A stretch of 64,000 nt of DNA from contig NZ_CP079869.1 in NCBI RefSeq assembly GCF_025263265.1, positions 3,038,001 to 3,102,000 of the forward strand. Direction: 5' to 3'. The stretch is from Mycobacterium sp. SMC-4. Lineage in GTDB: Bacteria; Actinomycetota; Actinomycetes; Mycobacteriales; Mycobacteriaceae. Below are positions 40,194 to 50,011 of the stretch, in pieces (the stretch's first letter is position 1; the number at the start of each line of letters is the position of its first letter). The translations under genes were made by a program, and so were the position numbers. Under the pieces are notes generated by a model. The model ran no database searches and was not told where the DNA came from. It worked only from the letters and a program-made list of their open reading frames with translations.

Positions 40194-43019
40194 TCAGAAG
40201 GTCAGCGCTCGTAGCTGCCTGCGCGAGGTGACGCCCAGTTTGGGAAAGACCTTTCGAAGGTGCCATTCCACTGTATGGGGACTGATGAACAGCTGTGCGC
40301 CGATCTCCTGGTTGGTCAGTCCGTCGGCGGCCATCCGGGCGATCTGCGCCTCTTGGGCGGTGAGTTCCACGCCCGTGCGTGTCTGCCGGCTACGGACCTT
40401 CTCGCCGGTGGCTGCCAACTCCCGCCGGGCCCGTTCTGCGAATCCCCGCGCGCCTATACGGTCGAACGCCTCGTGTGCCGAGACCAGCTCGCGCCGAGCG
40501 TCAGTGCGTCGATTCGCCCGCCGCAACCATTCGCCGTGTAAGAGCCGCGTTCGGGCCAGGTGCACGACGATGGGAGTGCGGCTCAGCCGCTCGGTGGCCT
40601 CGGTGAACATCTCATCGGCGGTTTCGCCGGCGGCCACCATCGCCTGTGCGCTGGCCAAAACTCCTAAGCCCCAGTTGGTTCCGCTGGCACCTGCGGTATC
40701 GACGAGGCGCGAGACGGCTTCCTTGGCGGCGTCGCCTTCTCCGCAGCGGGTGGCGGCCTCAACCAGCTCATAGAGACACCAGCCGTGAAACCCTAGATCC
40801 AGGTAGTCGCACGCACCGCGCGCAGCGGCGAATGCCTCTTCATAGCGGGCGAGACCGTTGTTCAGTACCGCGGAGGCGTAGCGGGTGAGGCCATGTAGTC
40901 GTCCCTCTCCCCGCAGCGTGCCGTCGTTGGCAGCGTCGACGAGTTCGGCGGCCGCCGCGGGGTCTCCGCGCCATGCGGCCAACAACACCGAGTGATAGCG
41001 GACCGGCGACATTCCCGCGGTTGCCTCGGTGATGGAGGCAGCCTCGCCGAGAAGTTGCCCGGCCTGTGCGAACTCACCTGAGACCAGGTGCACCCCAGCG
41101 CGGTAGGTCAGGGCACGCGGTAAACCAGCGAGCGCACCGGCGTCGCGCGCGTGGTTCACTGCGGCTGTCGAAAGGTGCCGCACGGCCTTTTCGTCCCACA
41201 GTTCGTGGGCGGCGGATTCCTGCAGAATCGGAAAGCCGGGCACCCGCAGCCACCGCCCGACTGCGGTGGCGTCTGTGTCAGCCTGTTCACACATCGCTGC
41301 GAGCGCGGCGCGCAACGTGTCGGCGCCGCTTCGGAGCCCATCGGTGATTCGCTGGGCCATGCCTTTGAGCAGGAGATCCACGGGTCGCAGGTCACCTGTC
41401 GTATCGGCGAGCGCGTTCAGCGCCGCCTCGGCGACCTCCTGGAGGACTGAGGGATCGGCGAGACGTCCGGCATAGACCAGCGCAGCGATGGCCTCGAGGT
41501 AGCACTCCCGCGAGCTGTAGTCGTCGAGGCGCTCCAGCCGTCGGGCAGCGTCGAGCAATGTCGAAGCCGTATCGGCGACTTGCGGTGCGCCGGTTTCCCC
41601 GGACCGGCTGCGAACGAAATCCATCTGGGCTCGCAGCCGCGAAACATGCGCTTGCTGCACCGCCGAGAGTTCGCTGCACTCGACGATGGTCAACAAGTCG
41701 TGCGCCGCTGATGTGTCCGCAGCATCGCGTTTGGCCTGTGCAGCGGCCAGGGCCCTGGCAGCTCGCATAGTCGGATCAGCCGTCAACGTCGTCGCTCGTT
41801 CCAGAAACGTCGCCGCAGCTGCGATGCCACCACGTCGTTGGGCGCGCTCTGCCGAACATTCCAGGTCAGCAGCGATCGCGTCATCGGGGCCCGCCGCGGC
41901 CTGAGCCGCGTGCCACGCGCGGCGGTCAGGATCGGATTTTGGGTCCGTCGCGTCGGCCAATGCGCGGTGGGCTGCCCTCCGGTCGGCCAGGTCTGCTGCA
42001 CGGTAAGCCGCAGATCGAATCAGCGGATGGTGAAACCGCATCTGCGGTCCAAAGCCGATCAGACCGTCCGCCTCAGCTGGACCCAAGGCGTCGACAGGAA
42101 TTCCCAAGCGAGCTGCCGCACCGAGGAACAACCCGGCATCGCCGATGGGCTCGGCAGCCGCGACCAGCAAGAGCAGTCGTGTCTTCTCAGGCAGCGCCTG
42201 GACACGGCGCACATAGCCCGTCTCGACAGCGGCCGCCGAGGAGCGCTTGCCTGAAATCCAGAACCCACCCGACAGTTCCGCGGCAGAAATACTGCGCGGC
42301 ACCTCCAGGATGGCAAGAGGCAAGCCACGGGTCTCGGCGACGATCCGGTCCCGCACGCGCGAGTCCATGCCGCCCACCATCACCGATTCGAGGAGCTCCC
42401 TGGCGTCGGCGACGGACAAACCTCCGACGGTCAACTCCGGCAGGCCCCCCAAAAGCTCGGGACTGTCACGAACCGCGAAGACCAACGCGACCGGCTCAGC
42501 GAGCAGACGCCGGCCAACGAACGCCAGTGTTTGCACGGTCACCTGGTCGAGCCACTGAGCATCGTCGATGACGCACATCAGCGGTCTGCCTGCCGCCGCC
42601 GCGGCCAGCAGACTCAGCACTGCCAGCCCCACCAGGAAGCGGTCCGGCGCCGCCCCGACGGCCCGACCAAACGCCACGTCGAGAGCGTGACGCTGCGGTT
42701 CCGCAAGGACGTCGAGGTGCCCGAGCAGCGGTGCGCACAGCTGCTGCAGGCCGGCGTAAGCGAGCTCCATGTCAGACTCGACGCCCGCGATCTGCACGAC
42801 ATCGAAGTCGTGGGCGCGCTTGACCAGATAGTCAAGCAGCGCGGTCTTGCCTGCGCCGGCTTCACCGCGCAACACCAGCACCTGGGAGCTACCCGGTTTG
42901 ACACCTGCGATGAAGTCATCGAGGGTCGCGCACTCGGTCTCACGACCGCGAAGAGGCATTCTCCGACCCCGGCTTGACATCGGCATCACCGCGCCCGCTG
43001 CAGGGACCTCCACCGTCAA
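40194..43019 (-). CDS. Large ATP-binding LuxR family regulator (LAL/MalT-like)
   Basis: A 941-residue STAND-type regulator. The N-terminal AAA/NACHT-like ATPase has Walker A VLRGEAGAGKTALLDYL (around residue 50), Walker B PLMCVIDDAQWLD and a LRGRETECATLDDFIAG entry. A long TPR-like helical repeat region (about residues 350-860) follows. The C-terminus is a LuxR helix-turn-helix: ELTAQEAQIARMAADGLTNQEIGAQLFISPHTVEWHLRKVFPKLGVTSRRQLRAL. Such proteins sense ligands through ATP-dependent oligomerisation. Target genes may include the sigma operon downstream, but that is inference. GTG or ATG start at 43019. Confidence 0.9.
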   Translation of the reverse strand: MTVEVPAAGAVMPMSSRGRRMPLRGRETECATLDDFIAGVKPGSSQVLVLRGEAGAGKTALLDYLVKRAHDFDVVQIAGVESDMELAYAGLQQLCAPLLGHLDVLAEPQRHALDVAFGRAVGAAPDRFLVGLAVLSLLAAAAAGRPLMCVIDDAQWLDQVTVQTLAFVGRRLLAEPVALVFAVRDSPELLGGLPELTVGGLSVADARELLESVMVGGMDSRVRDRIVAETRGLPLAILEVPRSISAAELSGGFWISGKRSSAAAVETGYVRRVQALPEKTRLLLLVAAAEPIGDAGLFLGAAARLGIPVDALGPAEADGLIGFGPQMRFHHPLIRSAAYRAADLADRRAAHRALADATDPKSDPDRRAWHAAQAAAGPDDAIAADLECSAERAQRRGGIAAAATFLERATTLTADPTMRAARALAAAQAKRDAADTSAAHDLLTIVECSELSAVQQAHVSRLRAQMDFVRSRSGETGAPQVADTASTLLDAARRLERLDDYSSRECYLEAIAALVYAGRLADPSVLQEVAEAALNALADTTGDLRPVDLLLKGMAQRITDGLRSGADTLRAALAAMCEQADTDATAVGRWLRVPGFPILQESAAHELWDEKAVRHLSTAAVNHARDAGALAGLPRALTYRAGVHLVSGEFAQAGQLLGEAASITEATAGMSPVRYHSVLLAAWRGDPAAAAELVDAANDGTLRGEGRLHGLTRYASAVLNNGLARYEEAFAAARGACDYLDLGFHGWCLYELVEAATRCGEGDAAKEAVSRLVDTAGASGTNWGLGVLASAQAMVAAGETADEMFTEATERLSRTPIVVHLARTRLLHGEWLRRANRRTDARRELVSAHEAFDRIGARGFAERARRELAATGEKVRSRQTRTGVELTAQEAQIARMAADGLTNQEIGAQLFISPHTVEWHLRKVFPKLGVTSRRQLRALTF

Positions 43020-43112
43020 CCCTGCCGCGCGCCGGTCCGGTCCGGTCTGAATATGGCAGTTTGCAGTTTAGCCCGGCGTTGCCCGGCTGTGCGGCGCCGT
43101 GTTCGGGACAAT

Positions 43113-43868
43113 TCAGCCCTTGGCGGCCGCCTGGAGGATCCAGTCCTCGAACCGCGTGTCGAACAGGGTCGCCTCCGGGCCGGGCACCAGGGTGCGCTCG
43201 CCCAGATCGATTCCCCAGTACTTGGCTTCCGGGTCGGCCACCACCGTGCGGCTGTCACCGACGGCGGTCAATGCAGTGCCCAGAAGGTCAGGCAGGAGGA
43301 CTGCCACCGGTCCGCCGATCTCCACGGTGCCATTCTCTGGGCCGTTGACCGTTGCGGTGGCGACGCCCTCGGCGACATCCGCGGCCGCCATCGGCTGGAA
43401 ATACGCCGGCGGCACACGGACCTTGCCGTCGATCGTCGCCGCGTCGGCAAGGGTTTCGAGAAACTCGAAGAACTGCGTTGCCCGCACGATCGTGTACGGG
43501 ATCGGCCCCTCGGCAAGCAGCCTCTCCTGCAAAAGCTTGGCATCGAAATAGCCGCTCTGCGTGGCTAACTGATCAGTGCCGACTACCGATAGCGTGACGT
43601 GGTGGGCCACACCGGCGGCCTTCTCCGCAGTCAGCAGATTAGTCGTCGCGCACTGGAAGAACTCCTTCGCCGCGGCGTCGAGCGTCGGCGAGTTCGACAC
43701 ATCGACGACGGCATCTGCGCCGGACAGGACCGTCACAAGACCTTTCCCCGTGTAAGCGTTGACCCCGGTCGACGGAGCCGCGGCGATGGCGTGGTGACCG
43801 TGTTCGATCAGCGTCTTCACCAACTTCGAACCGATGAGTCCGGTTCCGCCGACGACAACGATTTTCAT
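43113..43868 (-). CDS. NAD(P)-binding SDR-like NmrA-type reductase
   Basis: A 251-residue atypical SDR: MKIVVVGGTGLIGSKLVKTLIEHGHHAIAA, GADAVVDVSNSPTLDAAAKEFFQCATTNLLTAEKAAGVAHHVTLSVVGTDQL, and IPYTIVRATQFFEFLETLADAA. It matches the NmrA/YesF group of NAD(P)-binding proteins rather than a classical Y-x-x-x-K enzyme. It begins with GGGAGGG before ATG. It stands alone between the LuxR gene and the RpiB-like gene, on the same strand, with gaps of about 90 and 145 bp. Confidence 0.85.
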   Translation of the reverse strand: MKIVVVGGTGLIGSKLVKTLIEHGHHAIAAAPSTGVNAYTGKGLVTVLSGADAVVDVSNSPTLDAAAKEFFQCATTNLLTAEKAAGVAHHVTLSVVGTDQLATQSGYFDAKLLQERLLAEGPIPYTIVRATQFFEFLETLADAATIDGKVRVPPAYFQPMAAADVAEGVATATVNGPENGTVEIGGPVAVLLPDLLGTALTAVGDSRTVVADPEAKYWGIDLGERTLVPGPEATLFDTRFEDWILQAAAKG

Positions 43869-44013
43869 GGTGACCCTCCCTGGTTGTTCTGATGGCACTG
43901 CTTCCATGCCCCCAGAACGGATCGCAGGTGCCGAACTCATCCCCACGACGCCGATCGGTCAGTCGGTGCTCGGGGTTACGTCCTCAGATCGGGAGATTCC
44001 CGCTACCGCCGCG

Positions 44014-44481
44014 TCATCCGGCGGCCGACTCGTACCCGCCGATGGCCTCGACCTTGCCCGCCGAGGCGCCCTGCGGATCGAATTCATAGCCCAGCCACTC
44101 CCGCGTCAGGCGGCGCGCCAATTCCAGCCCGATCACGCGTTGCCCAAAGCACAGCACCTGCGCGTTGTTGGACAGCACTGACCGTTCCACGGAAAAGCCG
44201 TCGTGCGCGGTGACCGCGCGAACTCCAGGCACCTTGTTGGCACTGATGGCCACGCCGAGCCCGGTCCCGCACACCAGCAGGGCACGGTCGGCCTTCCCCT
44301 CGGCGACCATGCGCGCCGCGGCGACCGCGACGTGCGGGTAGGCGGTGTTGTCGTCGGCGCCGACGCCGACATCGGTCACGTCGACAACCCGATCGTCAGC
44401 GAGCAGGTCGCCTTTGAGTGCTTCCTTGTACTCGTAGCCGGCGTCGTCGGATCCGACGACGATGCGCAGCCCTGAAGACAT
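44014..44481 (-). CDS. RpiB/LacA/LacB-type sugar-phosphate isomerase (probable D-erythrulose-4-phosphate isomerase)
   Basis: A 155-residue isomerase: [113 protein letters not shown]. The catalytic Cys is in LLVCGTGLG and the phosphate-binding segment is [17 protein letters not shown]. This small RpiB group includes the isomerases of mycobacterial erythritol/threitol catabolism (DerI/LerI). It lies 5 bp after the kinase stop, the usual pairing in that pathway. Pathway assignment is from context. Confidence 0.85.
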   Translation of the reverse strand: MSSGLRIVVGSDDAGYEYKEALKGDLLADDRVVDVTDVGVGADDNTAYPHVAVAAARMVAEGKADRALLVCGTGLGVAISANKVPGVRAVTAHDGFSVERSVLSNNAQVLCFGQRVIGLELARRLTREWLGYEFDPQGASAGKVEAIGGYESAAG

Positions 44482-44486
44482 TTCGG

Positions 44487-46244
44487 TCACTTCCCTTTCG
44501 CTGATGTCGGGGTCGATGCGAACGTCTCGGCGACCGCGCGCAGACACATCGCCAGCGAGGTCGCGCCGGCATCGGGGGTACCGACGCTTCGCTCGGCCAG
44601 CGGACGTGCCCGGCCCACCTTGGGCCGCAGTTCGGCGGTCGCTCGCGCTGCCTCGGCGGCGACAGCGACCGCCTCCTGCCAAGCGCCCTGCCATTGCTGA
44701 CCGTCGGCGACCCGCCGCTGCACGTCTTCGACGAACGGCAGACCCGCATCGAGCATGGTCTTGTCGCCGGGAGCCGCACCGCCCAGCGTGATCAACGCGT
44801 CGTAGCCGTCGCGGACCGCGGCCGCCACGGTCACCGAGTCAGGTCGCCCGACGTCGCCCAGTCGTGCGCCGATCGCCGCCAGCAGCGCACCCCAGAGCAC
44901 TCCCGACGTGCCGCCGGCCTTGGCTGCCCACGCGGCGCCCGCCTCGGCCAATACCGATCCCTGTCCCCCGCCGGCCACGACCGCCTTCTCGGCGGCTTCG
45001 GAGGCAGCGGCGGAACCCTTCACCATGCCTCGACCGTGGTCACCGTCCCCGGCGACGGCGTCGATGCGCCCCAGTTCGTCTTCGGCATCGGCGAGCATCG
45101 CGGCCATTGCGGCCAGCATTCGGGCGACCAACCGGCCGCCGCGCCGCCCCTCGTCGTCGGACAGTTCGGCCAGCGCCGGAGCTGTTGTGCTGGTGTGTAA
45201 CTCATCGACCGTTCGCAATTCGGCCGTTCCGCCCTCGGGAATCTGCGCCGCTGCACCCTTGCGGTAGGCCGGCGTGTCGGCAGGTGCGGTCCAATACCGT
45301 TCCAGCTCGTCGTCGAGCCACATCACCGTCAGCGAACAGCCGGCCATGTCGAGGCTGGTGACCAACTCACCGACCTCCGGCTCGATGATCTGGTAACCGC
45401 GTTCGCGGAGCAGGGTCGCAACTGTCCCCCACACCACGAACAGTTCCTCGTACTTGGTGCGGCCCAGTCCGTTCAGGATCACCGCAACCCGCGTGCAGTC
45501 CGATCCGGGGTGGTCGGCCAGTACCCCGTCGACCAGTTTCTGCGCCAGCTCGGCTGCCGTGGGCATCGGCTCGTCGGCCACGCCGGGTTCGCCGTGGATA
45601 CCCAGACCGACACCCATCGTGCCCTCCGCGACGGTGAACAGCGGGTGATCTGCCCCGGGCATCGTGCAGCCGTCGAACGCCACGCCCAGCGTGCGGGTGG
45701 CGGCATTCGCTTTTTCGGCGACCCGGACCACCCCGGCGAGGTCGAGGCCGTCCTCGGCAGCCGCGCTCGCACACTTGAATACCGGGAAATCACCGGCGAT
45801 CCCGCGCCGCTTGGCTTCCTGGCCGCGGGGTGCGCTGGCGATATCGTCGGTCACCGCGAAGTAATGAGCCTCGATGGCCTCGTTGCGCAGCTGTGCCACC
45901 GCGAGCCCGAAATTCATCACGTCGCCGGCGTAGTTGCCGGTGGTCAGCAGCACACCGGCGTCACCATGCGCAGCCCTGGCGACCGAGGCCGCATCCTCGG
46001 CCGACGGTGAGGTGAAGATGTTTCCGACCACCGCTCCGTCGGCGAAGCCGTGTCCGACCGTGCCGCAGAAGGCCGGATAGTGGCCAGACCCGCCGCCGAT
46101 GACGACGGCGACCTTTCCGGGCCGGGTGCGGTGCGCGCGGACCACACCGCCGGGCACAGCCGTGACGTACCGGGCGTTGGCGTCCAGGAACCCGGTCAGC
46201 ATGTCCTCGGTGAACTGAGCCGGGTCGTTGTAGAGCTTGGTCAT
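44487..46244 (-). CDS. Dak-type (dihydroxyacetone/erythrulose) kinase, fused DhaK-DhaL
   Basis: A 585-residue ATP-dependent kinase. The N-terminal DhaK domain (about 1-330) has the covalent substrate histidine in [10 protein letters not shown] and [10 protein letters not shown] early in the protein. The C-terminal DhaL domain (about 370-585) has the magnesium-phosphate binding [13 protein letters not shown]. The fused form belongs to the branch that phosphorylates dihydroxyacetone or erythrulose; with an RpiB isomerase and ABC transporter next door, D- or L-erythrulose kinase is likeliest. Its ATG overlaps the ABC ATPase stop, and its stop is 5 bp from the isomerase. Confidence 0.88.
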   Translation of the reverse strand: MTKLYNDPAQFTEDMLTGFLDANARYVTAVPGGVVRAHRTRPGKVAVVIGGGSGHYPAFCGTVGHGFADGAVVGNIFTSPSAEDAASVARAAHGDAGVLLTTGNYAGDVMNFGLAVAQLRNEAIEAHYFAVTDDIASAPRGQEAKRRGIAGDFPVFKCASAAAEDGLDLAGVVRVAEKANAATRTLGVAFDGCTMPGADHPLFTVAEGTMGVGLGIHGEPGVADEPMPTAAELAQKLVDGVLADHPGSDCTRVAVILNGLGRTKYEELFVVWGTVATLLRERGYQIIEPEVGELVTSLDMAGCSLTVMWLDDELERYWTAPADTPAYRKGAAAQIPEGGTAELRTVDELHTSTTAPALAELSDDEGRRGGRLVARMLAAMAAMLADAEDELGRIDAVAGDGDHGRGMVKGSAAASEAAEKAVVAGGGQGSVLAEAGAAWAAKAGGTSGVLWGALLAAIGARLGDVGRPDSVTVAAAVRDGYDALITLGGAAPGDKTMLDAGLPFVEDVQRRVADGQQWQGAWQEAVAVAAEAARATAELRPKVGRARPLAERSVGTPDAGATSLAMCLRAVAETFASTPTSAKGK

Positions 46245-47368
46245 CGCAGACGCTCTCCGGTGTCGGTGTCGAACAGGTACACCCGCTCGGCCGGCGCGGT
46301 CACCGTGACCTGCTGCTCGGTTCGATAGTCCTGCTCGGCCGGTGTCTGGACCAGCACACCCTGCTCGATCCCGGGCACGGTGCTGGTCGCCAGACCGAAC
46401 TCCAGCAGATGTTCGAAATACGCCACCGTCGCTGCCACACCCTGGCCACCGCGCGCCGACAGGACGCAGTCCTGCGGCCGGATCCCCACAGTGACCCTCG
46501 TGGTGTCGGGCACGGTGGTAACCGTGGTCTCGAGAAAGCCTGCCCCGGAGCCGATCTCGACCCGGGCCCGGCCGCGGTGGAGCCGCACTGTGCCGGGCAG
46601 CACGTTGATCGCGGGCTCACCGACGAACTCTGCGACGAACAGGTTGGCAGGATCGTCGAACACCTCGTCAGGGGTGCCGAACTGCTGGACCTTGCCACCG
46701 TCCATCACGGCCAGCCGGTCGGCCAGCGACAGCGCCTCCACCTGATCGTGGGTGACCACGATGGTGGTGTAGCCGAACTCCCGCTGCAGCACCTTGAGTT
46801 CGCGGCGCACTCGGTTGCGCGCCGAGGCGTCCAGATGGCTGAGCGGCTCGTCGAGCAACACCACCGGCGGATTGCGGACCAGCGCCCGCGCCAGCGCGAC
46901 CCGTTGCTTCTGACCGCTTGACAGCCCGGCCGGCCGCAGTCCGAGCAGTTCCTTCATCTCCAGGCGCTCGCAGATCGAATCGACCATCCGCTCAGCGCCC
47001 TTGACCTTGCGTGCTTTCAAGCCGTAGAGCAGATTGTCACGGACCGACATCGGCGGATACAGCGCATAACTCTCGAAGCCGACCCCAATCCCCCGCTTGG
47101 CTGCGGGAAGCTGGGAAACCTCCCGATCCCCGATCTTGATCGAACCGCTGGTCACGGTCTCCAGCCCGGCGATCATGCGCAGCGTGGTGGTTTTCCCGCA
47201 CCCGGAGGGTCCCAGCAGGGCCACCAGCTCGCCGGGTTCGATCTCCAGGTTGATGCCCTTGACCGCGGTCACGCTGTCGCTGCTGCGTGATGCGTAGGTC
47301 TTTACCAGGTCGCGCAGCGTCAGTCTCTGAGCGACCTGTTGGGTGGTCCTGTCGATCGTGACGCTCAC
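46241..47368 (-). CDS. Sugar ABC transporter ATP-binding protein (UgpC/MalK family)
   Basis: A 375-residue CUT1-type ABC ATPase. Walker A GPSGCGKTT, Q-loop region, signature LSSGQKQRVALARAL (Ser in place of the first Gly of LSGGQ), Walker [14 protein letters not shown] and H-loop VVTHDQVEA are all present, followed by the C-terminal OB-type regulatory domain (VGIRPQDCVL). It energises import of a polyol or oligosaccharide. The operon's permeases and binding protein are missing from this locus, so either they lie elsewhere or this transporter is orphaned. Overlaps the kinase start by ATGA. Confidence 0.92.
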   Translation of the reverse strand: MSVTIDRTTQQVAQRLTLRDLVKTYASRSSDSVTAVKGINLEIEPGELVALLGPSGCGKTTTLRMIAGLETVTSGSIKIGDREVSQLPAAKRGIGVGFESYALYPPMSVRDNLLYGLKARKVKGAERMVDSICERLEMKELLGLRPAGLSSGQKQRVALARALVRNPPVVLLDEPLSHLDASARNRVRRELKVLQREFGYTTIVVTHDQVEALSLADRLAVMDGGKVQQFGTPDEVFDDPANLFVAEFVGEPAINVLPGTVRLHRGRARVEIGSGAGFLETTVTTVPDTTRVTVGIRPQDCVLSARGGQGVAATVAYFEHLLEFGLATSTVPGIEQGVLVQTPAEQDYRTEQQVTVTAPAERVYLFDTDTGERLR

Positions 47369-48367
47369 TGCACTGCCTCCAAAGTTGGTTCGCCGAGCCT
47401 GGCCGTGTCGCCATCGCCAGGCGTGAACACATGCACATCGGTTTCGGCGATACGCATCTTCACGGTGTCGCCCTCGCCTACCCCGTGCCGGCCCGAGGTC
47501 AGCGCGATCAGCTGCGCGCCTCCGACGTCGACCGTCAACTCGATGTTGCGGCCCAGTCGTTCGGTGAGCACAACCCGTCCGTGCAGCGATCCTTCTCCGC
47601 TGGTCACGTGAATATCACTGGGGCGCAGCCCTACTCGCACTCGGTCACCACGCCCGCAGCGCACTCCGGCGGGCACCGGAACGTCGAGCGAGCCGTCACC
47701 GAGCCGGATCCGTCCCTCGTCGACCACACCGTCGAGCAGGTTGATCTCGGGCTGGCCGAGGGAACGTGCGACGAAGGTGTCAGCAGGTCGGCGCCAGATC
47801 TCGTCTGGTGTACCGATCTGCACCACCCGACCCTCTCGCATCACCGCGATGCGGTCACCGAGGGCCAGTGCCTCCTGGTAATCGTGGGTCATGTCCAACG
47901 GTCAGCGTCAGCGAGTGGCGCTGGGCCGGGTGCTCGTCCGGCCGGCCGATGTGTATCTGCTCGACGAGCCGCTGAGCCACCTCGACGCCAAGCTGCGCGC
48001 ATCCATGCGCGCCGAACTCAAGCAGCTGGGCGCGATGTCGAACACCACCACGATCTACGTGCAGCTCACGCGGCAAGCGGTTCTTCAGGGCGTTGATGCC
48101 CAGGGTGGTGGTGACCTGATCGATCCGATCTTCCTGCTCAGCAGCCGAGTACCGACCGGTCCGACCGGATCGCAGCGGCGAGGCCAGGTTCTGAGCCACG
48201 GTCTTCTGCGGGTAGAGCGCATAGCTCTCGAAGGCCATCGCGACGTTGCGATGGTAGGGCTCCACCGCCGTCATGTCGGCGCCGCCGATCGCCACGGTGC
48301 CCGAGTCGACGTCGACCAGCCCGGCGATGGACTTCAGTGTGGTCGTCTTCCCGGCGCCGCTGGGGGA
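47365..48367 (-). pseudogene. Second sugar ABC ATPase: 5'-truncated and carrying an internal inversion
   Basis: The reverse strand from 48367 starts inside Walker A ([19 protein letters not shown]), continues through [16 protein letters not shown] and ends at NRLPREL, where the sequence turns nonsensical. The missing part ([20 protein letters not shown]...[11 protein letters not shown]...TTTIYV) lies on the opposite strand at 47894-48061. The frame resumes at 47889 as [13 protein letters not shown] and runs to a normal C-terminus at 47365. Restoring the inverted block would give a continuous UgpC-type reading frame; only 4 extra bases (CATG) remain at one junction. The first ~40 codons are also gone, with a TGA directly upstream. 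Its stop overlaps the start of the intact ABC gene. Confidence 0.9.
47894..48061 (+). other. Inverted 168-bp (56-codon) block of the ABC ATPase
   Basis: Read on the plus strand this block encodes [41 protein letters not shown] and NTTTIYV, the ABC signature, Walker B and D-loop of the gene whose other parts lie on the minus strand. It begins and ends exactly at codon boundaries relative to the flanking reading frames. The endpoints show no long inverted repeat. Inversion in the genome or a local assembly error would both give this picture. Confidence 0.9.
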
Positions 48368-50011
48368 TCAGTGCACATGATGGTGCAGGCCGGATTCATC
48401 ATCGGTTGCGGACTGCTGCTGGACACCTTCGTCGTCCGGACTCTCACCGTGCCGGCGATCGCCACACTCTTGCAGGAGAGGAGTTGGTGGCCGAGTCGAG
48501 TTGGGTGACGCGTCGTCTCCCAACGGCGCCAGGCGGCTCGGCAGTGCTGGCAACTGCACCCGGAACGCGGTTCGGCCGTTGCCTGACTCTGCGCTGACAG
48601 TACCCTGATGCGCCTGCACGAGCGCCGCCACGATAGTCAGTCCCAGGCCGCTGCTGCCTGACTTTCGGGATCGCGAATTGTCCGCGCGCACAAACCGATC
48701 GAACAAGTGCGGCAACAGTTCCGGATCGATCGTCGGTCCGTCGTTGACCACCTCAAGCTCAGCAGCGGGTGCCTCACCGCAGCCAGATATTGTGCGCAGC
48801 GTTGCGACGACTGCCGTGCCGGGTGGACTGTGCGCATGGGCGTTGGTCAACAGGTTGCTGACCACCTGGTGCAGGCGCATGGCGTCGCCGCGGACCCAGA
48901 CCGGGCCGTCGGGCAGGTCCATCAACCAACGGTGTGTCGGTGCCGCGACGGCGGTGTCGTTGACCACGTCGAGTACCAGATCACACAGATTGACCATTTC
49001 GCTGTCCAGTTCCTGGCCCTCGTCGAGTCGCGAAAGCAACAACAGGTCAGCCACCAGCTTGGCCATCCGTGCAGCCTCTTCTTCGATGCGCGCCAGCGAA
49101 TACTCGCTGGAGGCCGGCAGGATCGCACTGTCTTGGCGGGTGAGCTGGGCGTAACCCAGGATGACCGACAACGGTGTGCGCAGTTCATGGCTGACATCGC
49201 TGAGGAACTGGCGCATCCGGGTACTGGCTTCGGCCCGCTCCACCAGCGCATCGTCGACTTTGGACAGCAACCGATTCAATGCTTCACCAACAGTTCCGAC
49301 CTCGTCGTCGCGGTCGGTGTCCTCGGCGCGGACCCGTACCGTGACCCGTTGTTCGTCCTCTTCCAGCGGCATCTTGGCCACGAACCGCGCGGTGTCGGCG
49401 ATGCGGCGCAGCGGCCGGTGCACCCAGCCCACGACCGCTATCGCGCCCAGCGCCGCCACCCCCAGACCGGCAAGCGCAAGACTGGCGACCGTCAGCGAAT
49501 GACGCAGGACGAGTTGGTTCTCGTCGGCGAGATTGAGCCCGCACAGCAGCACGAGATCGCCGTCCACTGAGGATGCCTGCACCCGGTAGTCGCCGAGACC
49601 GGGCAGGGTGATGGTCCGCGGCTGCGGATCCTGCCACGTCTGCGTCTCCAGTTCCCGCAGCGCCTCGGCGGGTGCCGGCAACGGATCTGTGTCGGAGTAC
49701 ACCGCAGAACCCGCGACCTCGCCGTCGCGCATGACCGCGATCAGGTTCCCAGGCCCCTGGCCGATGAAGCCCGCGAGAACCTCAGCCGAATCGCGCAGGT
49801 CTTCGTCGGTCAGGTTGGTGTAGGAGTACTCGAAGGCCGCAAGGGACCGGTTCAACTCGACATCGGTCATCTCTGTGACATAGACGCGCAGGCTGTGCAT
49901 CGAGAGGGCGCCGATGACCGCCAGGACCAGCATGACGATCGAGGACGCCCCGAAGACCAGCTGGCTGCGCAGGGAACGCGGCCACAGTCGGCGAGATCGC
50001 AGGTCACTCAC
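48368..50011 (-). CDS. Sensor histidine kinase (TcrY/TrcS-like)
   Basis: A 547-residue membrane kinase. Two transmembrane helices (about residues 15-40 and 170-200) bracket an extracytoplasmic sensor. A HAMP linker ([21 protein letters not shown]) precedes the dimerisation/phosphoacceptor helix with [19 protein letters not shown], and the HATPase has [19 protein letters not shown] and [13 protein letters not shown]. The last ~35 residues ([20 protein letters not shown]...HHVH) are antisense to the MmpL fragment and look non-native, so the kinase probably gained a longer tail at the rearrangement. Its ATG overlaps the response-regulator stop. Confidence 0.9.
   Translation of the reverse strand: MSDLRSRRLWPRSLRSQLVFGASSIVMLVLAVIGALSMHSLRVYVTEMTDVELNRSLAAFEYSYTNLTDEDLRDSAEVLAGFIGQGPGNLIAVMRDGEVAGSAVYSDTDPLPAPAEALRELETQTWQDPQPRTITLPGLGDYRVQASSVDGDLVLLCGLNLADENQLVLRHSLTVASLALAGLGVAALGAIAVVGWVHRPLRRIADTARFVAKMPLEEDEQRVTVRVRAEDTDRDDEVGTVGEALNRLLSKVDDALVERAEASTRMRQFLSDVSHELRTPLSVILGYAQLTRQDSAILPASSEYSLARIEEEAARMAKLVADLLLLSRLDEGQELDSEMVNLCDLVLDVVNDTAVAAPTHRWLMDLPDGPVWVRGDAMRLHQVVSNLLTNAHAHSPPGTAVVATLRTISGCGEAPAAELEVVNDGPTIDPELLPHLFDRFVRADNSRSRKSGSSGLGLTIVAALVQAHQGTVSAESGNGRTAFRVQLPALPSRLAPLGDDASPNSTRPPTPLLQECGDRRHGESPDDEGVQQQSATDDESGLHHHVH
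48371..48508 (+). pseudogene. C-terminal fragment of an MmpL/RND family transporter
   Basis: The plus strand encodes [20 protein letters not shown] followed by [14 protein letters not shown] and a final WWPSRVG before a stop at 48506. This is the hallmark end of mycobacterial MMPL proteins (the [12 protein letters not shown] helix and WWP). The remaining ~900 codons are absent; the left edge abuts the truncated ABC ATPase. The reverse-strand kinase reads through this fragment to its stop at 48368, so the fragment also extends the kinase C-terminus. Confidence 0.85.

Noticed and set aside
47881..48054. 7-bp inverted repeat ATCGTGG/CCACGAT near the inversion endpoints as the cause of inversion
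   Set aside because: Flipping between these short repeats would not place the endpoints where the reading frames show them (47894 and 48061).
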